A DNA stretch of 64,000 bases from Siphonodentalium dalli (GCA_032622095.1 CP136064.1:191693794-191757793); one strand, 5' to 3'. Numbered from the stretch's first letter, positions 23,979 to 31,578 are shown. Program-made: numbers and translations. The notes: generated by a model not told the origin, from the letters alone.

Positions 23979-24019
23979 AATGAACTGACTCAATGACTCA
24001 ATTTTCTTATTCTTATTGA

Positions 24020-24275
24020 GTATGCAGGCGGGGGCGGGCCTCCCCTCTCCCCCCAGGGCGACAGGGCGGGGGCGGGGCTCCCCTCCCCAGGGCGGGCGGG
24101 GGCGCGCGGGCGGGCGGGCCTCCCCCTCCCCAGGGCGGGGGCGGGCGGGCGGGCGGGCGGGCGGGCCTCCCCCTCCCCAGGGCGGGCGGGGGGGGCGGGC
24201 GGGCGGGCGGGCGGGCGGGCCTCCCCCATCCCCAGGGCGGGCGGGGCGGGCGGGGGCGGGGCCTCCCCCCCACAT
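24020..24275. repeat. GC-rich minisatellite of GGGCGGG and CTCCCC units between divergent genes
   Basis: About 250 bp of nearly pure C and G, built from GGCGGGCGGG and CCTCCCCAGGGCGGG units, in otherwise AT-rich DNA. It lies between the F-box-like ORF (minus) and the double-PC4 ORF (plus) and holds many Sp1-type GC boxes (GGGCGG). Long ORFs over it in several frames are artefacts of the repeat. Confidence 0.9.
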
Positions 24276-24387
24276 TCAACATCCACCAAACGCATGAGCG
24301 GACTCCTTTCGGACTTTTGTATTCTCGATGTGTAACTGATAAGTAATGTTTTGTTTTCTTATTTTCCAGGTTCAAAATAAAAAAACA

Positions 24388-24999
24388 ATGACTGATCAAC
24401 CCGATGTTGAAGGAAACCAACGGACTGAAACCAACGAGAGGGCGTTCCATCCACAATGCTTGGCCCCGTTAGGAAATGACATTTTCCTATTTGACGGCCG
24501 ATTCCAGGGAAATCTGTATATACACATACGAGAGTGCGGTGAAAGTTCTGCGGGCCATAAATTTCCGACAAAATCTGGAATAACATTAAATCTAAGGAGA
24601 TTCAAAGAGTTGAAATATTACTTAGCAGATATACATCAAGAAGTGGTCAGTTATCGTACCGGTGAAGACGATGTATTCATGAGACGGCATATCGGAGGGA
24701 ATTTCTTCATTACGATAAAGAGCGGCATCCCGCGTGTTGACATTCGCAGGTATTGGCTGCCTGAACATTCAGATGATTTGTGTGCAACCAAATGCGGAAT
24801 ATCTCTGACATTCAACCAATTTGAAGAACTAGTTGGAGCTATATTCGTCCTGTGTGCTAATATTCCTGAAATTGATCAGACTGTGCAGTGCTATTTGACC
24901 GACGATCACCAAAACCAGGAAGGATCTTTAAGATGTATGGAATGCTGCCCCAACGGCGATAGAACGTGTTTGATTAACCGGATGCAGACATTGATCTAA
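24388..24999 (+). CDS. Maverick protein with two PC4-like single-stranded DNA-binding domains
   Basis: 203 aa; the ATG at 24388 follows a splice acceptor at 24369. It contains two copies of a PC4/Sub1-like fold pattern. Domain 1 (~residues 40-82) has GNLYIHIRE, SGITLNLRRFKEL. Domain 2 (~108-157) has GGNFFITIKSGIPRVDIRRY, GISLTFNQFEEL. In PC4 the pattern is a beta strand with basic residues, a V/I-D-I-R-x-Y core, then KGISLTxxQWxxL. PC4 is a coactivator that binds melted promoter DNA and TFIIA/TBP. The C-terminus carries CMECCPNGDRTC, a possible metal site. The next ORF, encoding a TBP homologue, starts 11 nt after the stop. Family assignment is from motif pattern and is strong for domain 2. 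Confidence 0.8.
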   Translation: MTDQPDVEGNQRTETNERAFHPQCLAPLGNDIFLFDGRFQGNLYIHIRECGESSAGHKFPTKSGITLNLRRFKELKYYLADIHQEVVSYRTGEDDVFMRRHIGGNFFITIKSGIPRVDIRRYWLPEHSDDLCATKCGISLTFNQFEELVGAIFVLCANIPEIDQTVQCYLTDDHQNQEGSLRCMECCPNGDRTCLINRMQTLI

Positions 25000-25010
25000 A
25001 CATTACTCCT

Positions 25011-25535
25011 ATGATGCTACGAATAACTAATGTCGTATGTTCTGCAGATTTGAACTGTTCTATTAATCTAAGGGATTTGACACTCGACTGTTCGAACATT
25101 GAATACAATTCCAAAAAGTTTAGCGGAGTTGTATGGAAACATTCTAAATTCGGTGGATGTTGCCTCGTGTTTAACACGGGTAAAATCGTTGTTAACGGGC
25201 TTTCTGATAGTGTCAAACAGACACGAGTTCGATTGCGTCGGTACGCTCGACATATTCAAAAATGTGGTTGGCGAGTGAGATTAAATTCCATAAAAATTTT
25301 GACAATGTCTGCATTTTGTCAGTTAAATGGAAAACTTGACTTAAACATTTTAGTGAAACTTATGGAATGTTCTTACGAATTAGAGCTGTTCCCTGCGGCA
25401 ATGTTCAGACGTGAGAAAATACATTTTACATGCTTTCATAATGGAAAAATTGTGATTACGGGCATTAAAAGTGAAAAGCAGATGTTAAATATTGTATATC
25501 CTACCATATGTGAACTTGAATTACTTTCAGAATAA
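25011..25535 (+). CDS. Maverick-encoded TATA-binding-protein (TBP) homologue
   Basis: 174 aa, about the size of the TBP saddle core alone. Two direct repeats are visible. Repeat 1 has ITNVVCSADLNCSINLRDLT, EYNSKKFSGVVWK, LVFNTGKIVVNGL and RRYARHIQKCG. Repeat 2 has YELELFPAAMFRR, CFHNGKIVITGIKSEKQ and VYPTICELELL. These match, in order, the NxxxxxxL...EYNPKxFxAVI...LIFxSGKxVxTG...YARxxQKxG...YEPELFPxxxYR...GKxxxTG...IYPxL layout of eukaryotic TBP. No N-terminal Gln-rich tail. It is preceded by the double-PC4 ORF with an 11-nt gap, suggesting a shared mRNA with reinitiation, or a missed splice. The inferred role is element-specific promoter recognition by RNA polymerase II. Confidence 0.88.
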   Translation: MMLRITNVVCSADLNCSINLRDLTLDCSNIEYNSKKFSGVVWKHSKFGGCCLVFNTGKIVVNGLSDSVKQTRVRLRRYARHIQKCGWRVRLNSIKILTMSAFCQLNGKLDLNILVKLMECSYELELFPAAMFRREKIHFTCFHNGKIVITGIKSEKQMLNIVYPTICELELLSE

Positions 25536-25721
25536 ATATATATATGTATCGATTATCTATTTTTTTCATTCGGGGGGGGATGGCTCACATACCTTTGTTT
25601 TTTAGGCTTTTGACGAAACAAACAAAAACAATAGATTTTTTTGTTTGTTTTGACAACAGACCTAATACCACCTCACCGGACTCTCTCCACAGACCCCCCA
25701 CCCCCACCCCTCTCAACCCAG

Positions 25722-25756
<35 letters not shown>

Positions 25757-25871
25757 CCCAGTCATACATATGATAATATATGAACGATAAATGATTGTAT
25801 TTACAATATTTTATTTATATACATAATATAATTTAAAGAGTGTTTCTCTCGTTGTCGCTAATGAAGAGCGT
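25536..25871. other. Convergent 3' region between TBP-like gene and protease
   Basis: Contains an AATAAA-like signal just after the TBP-like stop, a G-run (~25573), a T/TTTG-rich stretch, a (TA)n microsatellite (~25724-25754) and GAAGAGCGTTTAC at ~25862. No gene is seen. Confidence 0.7.
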
Positions 25872-26318
25872 TTACAGAATATATTTCAACATAAAATCCT
25901 TAATAATTAAATCATTATACATATAATTATTGGCACTGAAACGTCTCATTATATTTTCTAGACTGTATCCGCACAGTTTATAGAATGCAAAGTATATGCA
26001 ATAGGGACCACATATATTAGAACCCTGTAATCTGTAAGCATTGCACTCGTAACGAGGTCCATTCAATAACAACACGTGTTTAAATCGTCCGTTGTAACAC
26101 TCGGGTTTTAATCCCATAGGGTCGAAGAACTCTGATACGTTATGTTCCTGGAATGTCATCAATATCCAGTGGCGTCCAGGTTGGCTACTCTCGTCTGTGT
26201 TAACTATATACATCCGGGGATATTGGATATAAAGAGGTAATTTGTCTATGGGACAAACATCTATCTCATTATGGTTTGTGAAACTATTTATCGCCCTCAT
26301 GAGTCCGCGTGTATTCAT
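25872..26318 (-). CDS. PRO: Maverick adenain-like cysteine protease
   Basis: 148 aa, start ATG at 26318. It matches the adenovirus-type maturation protease (C5/ULP fold) of Mavericks. A His in GRHWILMTF, an acidic residue in SEFFDPMG, a later Gln in YRLQGSNICGPYC and the Cys in NICGPYC give the His-Asp/Gln-Cys arrangement. It would cut capsid precursors during particle maturation. The ATG overlaps the capsid-protein stop (TAATG), so the two are tightly coupled. The length is usual for the family and no key residue is missing. Confidence 0.92.
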   Translation of the reverse strand: MNTRGLMRAINSFTNHNEIDVCPIDKLPLYIQYPRMYIVNTDESSQPGRHWILMTFQEHNVSEFFDPMGLKPECYNGRFKHVLLLNGPRYECNAYRLQGSNICGPYCIYFAFYKLCGYSLENIMRRFSANNYMYNDLIIKDFMLKYIL

Positions 26319-27580
26319 TATTCAATGCAAACTTTACGACTCTCGTCAACTTTGAGAACGGCAGGAAATTTTGCGTATACGATTACAGTACAATTGTCTT
26401 TCAAAGCCGATGAGAATTTAATTTCGAGGCGTGTGTGACCTTTGTGTGGTATGATCCTGTCGTGATTAATTCCTTGCGGGTTTATCCGATATATGCAATA
26501 ACCTTTCGCATAATCCTCATAAGTAATATGAACGGCTTTTCGTTTCGCATCTTTTATTATCGTATTGTAAGCTTCTACATATTCCTTACTGGTAAAGTTC
26601 GGTTGGAGTGCTTGGGCGGGCATAGACTGCCCGTTGACGTAAAATCCGACGAAGTTGCATCCAAAAGTCGCAAAGTTGAACGGGTTCTTATCGCGTGAAC
26701 CGCTTTCAGGCTTTGATGATACTAAGCCAATAATACAGCTACTGGGTACGTTTCCTTGAAATAGATTATCTTCTCCCAAACTGAATGCACCTTTTGACAC
26801 TGTATACGTCTTTATGATAGATTTTGAAAAAGGATAACACGCGTTCTTTTTCTTGAGTGACTCAGTATGACTGAGTAATACACCGGGGTTAACTTTCACA
26901 GTGGCTAGTCTCAAATTAGCTTCCTGTATTTTCAACTTGTATGTCTCAGTGGTTCCCGCATACATCAGTCTAAAAACATCTCTCGTCTGCCAGAATTTTA
27001 ACGTGAGCGGGAGACCATTTAGTAGTAATTTGTCCTGTTGGAAGAAGTCAAGCTGAATTGATCCCATAATATCCATTATTTGACTAGTACGGGTTGTTTT
27101 GGACCTGTAATACAGGCCAGAGTTCCCGCTTTTCGAATCTGCCAGGTCCATACCACCTGCCGTGTCCTTTTCGAACGCTTGTCCATGTAGCTGTTCCTTA
27201 CGTTCAGTTTCTAAGAGTACATCGAAATATGCTTTGTATGGATAATTCGGACCGACTTGACTCACGGGAACTTGCTGTATATTCAAATCGACCTGCGAAA
27301 ATATTGAATGTAGGGGTGCATTTATCAGACCCACATCGTCATTAACGGTTAGAGCCGAACCATCTTGCTTGGTTATTTTGAGTTTGAGAAGTAGCAATGT
27401 CCGTTTGAGGTCCATGTAGGTTGTGGCCATGGCGGGAATATTGAACTCTAAAGCTGCAGTGTCTGTCAGCTGATTCACGGGTCTGTAGTTTATCCATTCT
27501 GTCGCTTGTATTCCGCTGTCAACCGTGGGCGATTCAAATAATGCCAATTTAGAGGTATGGTACTCTCTGTATTCATTCAT
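26318..27580 (-). CDS. Maverick major capsid protein candidate (double jelly-roll type)
   Basis: 420 aa, ATG at 27580, stop shared with the protease start. The N-terminus (ESPTVDSGIQATEWINYRP, then DLKRTLLLLKLKI, VGLINAPLHSIFSQVDLNIQ, YPYKAYFDVLL) is typical of the capsid protein of Maverick/Polinton elements, often annotated in invertebrate genomes as F54H12.2-like. Such proteins form the pseudo-hexagonal capsomers. Alternating beta-rich segments along the length fit two jelly rolls. The frame is open throughout. Its ATG overlaps the stop of the 111-aa ORF by 4 nt (ATGA). Identification is from remembered family pattern and gene order, not from a search. Confidence 0.85.
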   Translation of the reverse strand: MNEYREYHTSKLALFESPTVDSGIQATEWINYRPVNQLTDTAALEFNIPAMATTYMDLKRTLLLLKLKITKQDGSALTVNDDVGLINAPLHSIFSQVDLNIQQVPVSQVGPNYPYKAYFDVLLETERKEQLHGQAFEKDTAGGMDLADSKSGNSGLYYRSKTTRTSQIMDIMGSIQLDFFQQDKLLLNGLPLTLKFWQTRDVFRLMYAGTTETYKLKIQEANLRLATVKVNPGVLLSHTESLKKKNACYPFSKSIIKTYTVSKGAFSLGEDNLFQGNVPSSCIIGLVSSKPESGSRDKNPFNFATFGCNFVGFYVNGQSMPAQALQPNFTSKEYVEAYNTIIKDAKRKAVHITYEDYAKGYCIYRINPQGINHDRIIPHKGHTRLEIKFSSALKDNCTVIVYAKFPAVLKVDESRKVCIE

Positions 27581-27912
27581 GGTTTATCCCACCAGGTGCT
27601 GGTTTTCACTTTCTTAGGGTTATGAGCCAAATCGTTAGGTAACACCCTCTTATTGTTTTTTTTTGACGTCTTACGTGCTTGTGTCAACTTATTTTCTGCA
27701 ACTTCTGCTTTGGCCATTTCAATCGCTTGCGCTATGGGTGTCACTACGTTAATATGTGGTTTTAGAACGTCTTCTTCTTCTTCACTATCGCTATTTTGAG
27801 TTTTGTCAATAAAGTAGCGACCCTCATTATCTGGCGTTAACTTCCCATTAATCATGTCCCTGAAATGTTTTCGCCACATTTCAATATCGGCTGGAATATA
27901 CGTGATCGACAT
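27577..27912 (-). CDS. Maverick hypothetical protein, 111 aa, acidic then basic
   Basis: ATG at 27912. Unknown family. An N-terminal WRKHFRDMINGKL segment is followed by an acidic run (NSDSEEEEDVL) and a Lys-rich tail (KTSKKNNKRVLPND, NPKKVKTSTWWDKP) that could be a nuclear-localisation or DNA-binding segment. It overlaps the next upstream ORF by 32 nt and the capsid ORF by 4 nt, so it belongs to the minus-strand capsid block. A virion core or scaffold protein is possible, but that is only context. Confidence 0.7.
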   Translation of the reverse strand: MSITYIPADIEMWRKHFRDMINGKLTPDNEGRYFIDKTQNSDSEEEEDVLKPHINVVTPIAQAIEMAKAEVAENKLTQARKTSKKNNKRVLPNDLAHNPKKVKTSTWWDKP

Positions 27913-28318
27913 GTTTCTTCAGATGTAGTGTACAGGTCACTCTTTTTTCTGCATTTATTTTAGAAAGTTTATCGCCTCTTATAAAAATCCTGAGACGCTG
28001 AAGTTTATCCTGTCTTACGTTTATGTAGAATGAGTCCTCAAAACTCCGCCAATGACCCGTATCACGTGTGTCTCTCTTTATAACCCGGAGGATGGGGTAT
28101 GATGTGTCGCAGGCTATTGATTCTCCACATATGTCCGAACAAATATATAATAAATCCGTGTCTATATGGTCAGTTATGTTTATGTCTTTCAAACAACATA
28201 ACCACGCCCCTTCCAATATTAATACACCAGGTAACTCTATTGTGAAGTCGAGAGGACGATTATCTGGATATTTATCTATGGAATCGTCGCTAGTCAGGTA
28301 CAGATAATAATTATCCAT
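27881..28318 (-). CDS. Maverick minor capsid (penton-like) protein candidate
   Basis: 145 aa, ATG at 28318. It begins YYLYLTSDDSIDKYPDNRP and continues DFTIELPGVLILEGAWLCCL. The pattern (x)YxPxNxxxxFxxxLPxxLxLEGxWxxxLxxI recurs in small Maverick proteins next to the capsid gene. Predominantly beta-rich, consistent with a single jelly roll that would form capsid vertices. Gene order (ATPase ... minor capsid, major capsid, protease) supports this. The assignment is inference. Confidence 0.6.
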   Translation of the reverse strand: MDNYYLYLTSDDSIDKYPDNRPLDFTIELPGVLILEGAWLCCLKDINITDHIDTDLLYICSDICGESIACDTSYPILRVIKRDTRDTGHWRSFEDSFYINVRQDKLQRLRIFIRGDKLSKINAEKRVTCTLHLKKHVDHVYSSRY

Positions 28319-28322
28319 ATGA

Positions 28323-28763
28323 CTAGTTTCTATTTTGTTTCAAATGAGAATCAATGTTCATCTCTTCTCTTATAGTTTTATCAACATCACTGAATATATA
28401 CTTGAAGGCAGACCACTGGTTATACGGAATACTTATAATCGCGGGAGTGTTATTCACAACTCGCCTAATGCGTGTATAAATGCGCCCTTGATTATTACAT
28501 AATGTAACAGTAATGTTTGATCGTATTGTCCACTTTTTCACGAACCCACAGGGGTGTTGTTCGTAATCATGGGGGCGTGACTCGTTCGTATGCCGTAATT
28601 CATAGTCCCCCGTCTGACGTGGTATCTTCTTTGGAACTATTATAACCGGTAGTGACAGAGTTATTACCATAATCGTAATTCCTATCCATTTAAGGAGATT
28701 CATATGTAGACGACCGCGTTCTGTTTGAAACATATTCGTCAAGGTATCTGTTCTGTTATTCAT
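28323..28763 (-). CDS. Maverick PC4-like protein with N-terminal hydrophobic segment
   Basis: 146 aa, ATG at 28763. A hydrophobic stretch (WIGITIMVITLSLPVIIV, ~residues 26-43) could be a signal anchor. After a linker, residues ~78-132 show a PC4/Sub1-like domain: KKWTIRSNITVTLCNNQGRI, YTRIRRVV, then IISIPYNQWSAFKYIFSDVD, matching the beta strands, I-R core, (G)ISLxxxQWxxL and D-x-D end of PC4. A membrane segment on such a domain is odd. Either the domain is displayed at a membrane or virion, or the true mRNA starts at another exon. It is 4 nt from the minor capsid ORF. Confidence 0.65.
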   Translation of the reverse strand: MNNRTDTLTNMFQTERGRLHMNLLKWIGITIMVITLSLPVIIVPKKIPRQTGDYELRHTNESRPHDYEQHPCGFVKKWTIRSNITVTLCNNQGRIYTRIRRVVNNTPAIISIPYNQWSAFKYIFSDVDKTIREEMNIDSHLKQNRN

Positions 28764-28802
28764 GATTGTAATGGTTTCCCCCCCTCGGATAGCTTGCTCT
28801 TA

Positions 28803-29913
28803 TTAATTTTGATATCTGTCGACATCAGACTCTAAAATCCATGAATTAAATTTGTCAGGCCATGAATGCCAGTGCACCAGGACTTCAGTTTGACCCTTTC
28901 GTTTCCTCTTTTTGACAATTTTATCTATTCTGTAAACTGTTTCGTCATCAACGCGCACCCCTTGAAGTTCTGACTCGTAGAAAGCACCCTCAATGTTTTC
29001 ATCCAAGAAATCTGTCAATGTATACAAGGGTATGTTCTGCCTGTAAAACCTCTTAGTCACTTTGAACAACTCTCCAGTCCATTTCTGAGAATATTCTCGG
29101 TCAAAAACTGCTTTGGTGTGTGATATTCTAACGATATCATTTACATTGTATTTGAACTTTTTCTTCAATTTACTTTTAACACCTCCCTTCTGTCTTATTA
29201 ACCACTGATCGAGACGAGACTCATCTTCATTCTCAACAGTTATGGAGTCAGGGGTGGTGCCTAACGAACGATGTATTGTATGGTTATAACTTTTCACAAT
29301 ATCTTGTAGAATGTCGATATATCTAGCATTATTATGCTTTATCATATAACGCGAAATCTTCTGCTTTATAGTTTTTATGACCCGTTCCGAATAATTGGCT
29401 TTCATTTCGTTTTGAGTAAAAATTTGAGATATATGAAGACCCTTAAGGTAACTTTTGACCCGTTTGTTTGTGAACTCCGAACCGCGATCCGTTCGGAGGA
29501 CGCGCGGGGTTCTTCCACCTTCAAATATATGTTTCATAGCATTGATCACATTAATTGCAGTTTTCCTCTTTATAGCTTCACACCATAACTTCCTAGAAAA
29601 AATGTCAATCATTACTAACACGTAGGTGTAATTGTCGTTGTCTTTGGAAACATCATTCATATCCATGAGGTCTCCATCCCATTGACTGTCAGAAGCGTTT
29701 ACAATAACACGAGACCTCGGGAATTTTCGTCTAACACTTTTTGTCAGGGAATAACTTTCATGATTTTGTAGCCACGTCACAATCTCGCGCTTGGAAATGT
29801 TGTGCTTATTTTCAGATTTTACAGTCTGATGCAACTTTGTAGCTCCTGAGTACGATGCGGGGGTGACCCGGATTAAAATAAATTGAACTCAAATAATCTT
29901 TCCAATCGGCCAT
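28803..29913 (-). CDS. INT: Maverick integrase (DDE, chromodomain), N-terminal frameshift
   Basis: Retroviral-type integrase that inserts the element. Catalytic residues sit in DGDLMDM, LRTDRGSEFTN and YSERVIKTIKQK (D, D, E with ~35 spacing). The C-terminus has a chromodomain (YRIDKIVKKRKRKG, VLVHWHSWPDKFNSWI). The likely start is the ATG at 29913, which begins MADWKDYLSSIYFNPG, the usual Maverick integrase head. The body of the protein is in another frame; the two frames meet at a run of five G (plus strand 29859-29863), where one extra base breaks the gene. The downstream frame (29834-28803) has no ATG at its start. This could be inactivation or an assembly/sequencing error. Confidence 0.93.
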
Positions 29914-29918
29914 ATTGT

Positions 29919-30287
29919 TCACAGTGATAGCCAACGTTTCTTCTTTATCTTGGTCAGCTTACCGGCGATTATACCAGGAGGTCTAGATATTTCACGCTTA
30001 ACCCCTCTTATTTTCTTTTTTCTTTGCTTGGTACGTGTCTTTTTCGATGTGTTAACTTCTGATTTTTGGATTGCATTCTGAGGTTCAGTCGTTTGAACTG
30101 TATTAACAATCTGATTATTTATCGGGTCCATTTCTTTATCCATTTCATCGGAAGGGCTACTATTGTTTGCCGAGATGTCGCTGTGTTCAATGTTAGACTC
30201 CGATGAAACTTTTTTGTGTTCACTTTTTTCAGTGTACCTCATATATCTTTCATACGGGATCAAAACAGTTTTCTTCACAGACTCCAT
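29919..30287 (-). CDS. Maverick hypothetical protein, 122 aa, basic
   Basis: ATG at 30287, overlapping the stop of the 107-aa ORF (TGATG). Begins with a tyrosine/basic segment (IPYERYMRYTEK), has a Ser/Asn/Asp-rich middle, and ends in a strongly basic region (KKTRTKQRKKKIRG, KLTKIKKKRWLSL). It could be a DNA-condensing or core protein, by analogy with adenoviral basic core proteins, but there is no family match that I recognise. It ends 5 nt before the integrase ATG. Confidence 0.6.
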   Translation of the reverse strand: MESVKKTVLIPYERYMRYTEKSEHKKVSSESNIEHSDISANNSSPSDEMDKEMDPINNQIVNTVQTTEPQNAIQKSEVNTSKKTRTKQRKKKIRGVKREISRPPGIIAGKLTKIKKKRWLSL

Positions 30288-30610
30288 CACAAAAACTGTT
30301 TCAATTTAGGTTCAACGATGTTCAACATCAAAGTAATGGCGGTTGAGTGATTATTCACACTTTTTCTTTTCCTCAACAAACTCACAGATTTATCACCCAA
30401 GAATATATAAAATGATTTATATCGCCGTAATTTAGCTTTTTGTTGAACTGTAACTGTTAAACTATCATGTAGTAAATTGATCGTAATTTCAACCAGAACT
30501 TTCAACTGATTATTAGTTATCGATGTCAATAATGCGTTTCGTTGAGATCTTGATTGGGTTGATGTCAATAGTCTGACAAAATTCAACTCATTACGTAATA
30601 ATCGACTCAT
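30287..30610 (-). CDS. Maverick conserved hypothetical protein, 107 aa
   Basis: ATG at 30610. Helical protein with the layout LLTSTQSRSQRNALLTSITN, QLKVLVEITINLLHDSL, KLRRYKSFYIFLGDK and RKRKSVNN. Small proteins with this layout (resist of Q-R-x-A-L-L, then E-I-x-x-N-L-L, then L-x-R-Y-K) are common in animal Mavericks, but their role is not known to me. Its stop overlaps the next ATG by TGATG. A perfect RTTACGTAAY site (30590-30599) lies within its first codons. Confidence 0.65.
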   Translation of the reverse strand: MSRLLRNELNFVRLLTSTQSRSQRNALLTSITNNQLKVLVEITINLLHDSLTVTVQQKAKLRRYKSFYIFLGDKSVSLLRKRKSVNNHSTAITLMLNIVEPKLKQFL

Positions 30611-30650
30611 TTTATCGTCGCGACTCAGCTCCGATACTGTCCCCTTCTTA

Positions 30651-31316
30651 TTACGTAGTAGGTACGTAAATTATAGGGTCTTGGTTGGGAAACACGTCTG
30701 TTCGTAGCCTGTATTTATCCTCAGTGTGAGGGGACATATCTATTATAAGATACGCAAATGGTTTCTTCATACAATCCTTGTATGCCTCAATGAGTACTTT
30801 AGATTTACCGGGATACAATTGTCTACCCAATGTGGAAATTTGTGATCCATCCCTCAAATTTTTGAATAAAATTAGATATCCTGTGTTTAAGGCTATAGTT
30901 CTCGCAGCCTTGCCTTGTGCGTATAAATTTTGTGAAATAAACAGCACCGAAAGACAGCGATGATGAGTTTGCTGCGTAAATAGTGTTTCAATCTCTTTTT
31001 GGTCAATAATGCGATGCATCAAGTCGTCTAATATTAACATATTATGTTTACCGTCAGCAAATTCTTCGATTTCTGTTTGGGTAGGTAATCCTTGATGCAT
31101 GACCAAATTTTCGATTGATGATTCAATTTCATCATAGAAATTTTGATAAATACCGTAACAGTACATTATTTTGTTAGGTGGATCTCTAGAATACATTCCA
31201 TTAAGATTTTGCAGGAATCTGTAGACCCATCTCGTCTTACCAGAACCAGTTGGTCCGGTGATGCAAATACTAGAACAAGGTTCAAATGGTATGGAGCTAT
31301 GGTTAATTGGACCCAT
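30651..31316 (-). CDS. ATP: Maverick A32/FtsK-HerA-type packaging ATPase
   Basis: 221 aa. The first ATG is at 31316 (MGPINHSS); the longer frame needs a GTG. Walker A is CITGPTGSGKTRWVYRF (residues ~14-30), Walker B is NMLILDDLMHR (~105), and a Gln-containing sensor strand is LSVLFISQNLY (~133), as in poxvirus A32-like and Maverick ATPases that pump DNA into capsids. Length and motifs are normal. It is the first gene of the minus-strand block, next to the right terminal repeat, so its promoter should lie at 31317-31580. Confidence 0.93.
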   Translation of the reverse strand: MGPINHSSIPFEPCSSICITGPTGSGKTRWVYRFLQNLNGMYSRDPPNKIMYCYGIYQNFYDEIESSIENLVMHQGLPTQTEIEEFADGKHNMLILDDLMHRIIDQKEIETLFTQQTHHRCLSVLFISQNLYAQGKAARTIALNTGYLILFKNLRDGSQISTLGRQLYPGKSKVLIEAYKDCMKKPFAYLIIDMSPHTEDKYRLRTDVFPNQDPIIYVPTT

Positions 31317-31578
31317 TTTTTTTTTTGTGTTCACTGTGTCCTATTTATTAGTAGCTATACAGTTCTTATATACATCATAAGTAAACATTTGTTATGGCTG
31401 TTGTAAATGAATTACCAGGATGACACTGCAAGCTATAATATTATAAAAACCTACAGTTCTTATAACATCATTGGTTTTGGTAAGTGATGTGAAGGTGTTT
31501 GGTGGATGTTGTGGGTTGGGTGTGGGCTGGTATTATCACGTTGGCCTGTGATTGAGTGTACAAAATGTCTTGTCAAGT
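31317..31578. other. Region between packaging ATPase and right terminal repeat
   Basis: Contains a T-run just upstream of the ATPase ATG, AT-rich sequence with TATAATATTATAA near 31433-31446, and a GT-rich stretch (31490-31535). No ORF of note. Probably the leader and promoter of the minus-strand block. Confidence 0.5.

Noticed and set aside
24020-24270. CRISPR-like array
   Set aside because: Units are irregular GC-rich minisatellite repeats without unique spacers, and the DNA is animal.
23979-24295. Long Pro/Arg/Ala-rich and Gly-rich ORFs on both strands over 24000-24300
   Set aside because: They translate the GC-rich minisatellite in all frames. The real ORF on the minus strand starts at the ATG at 23978.
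27577-27912. Adenoviral core protein homologue for the 111-aa acidic/basic ORF
   Set aside because: Only composition fits; no motif can be matched, so it stays hypothetical.
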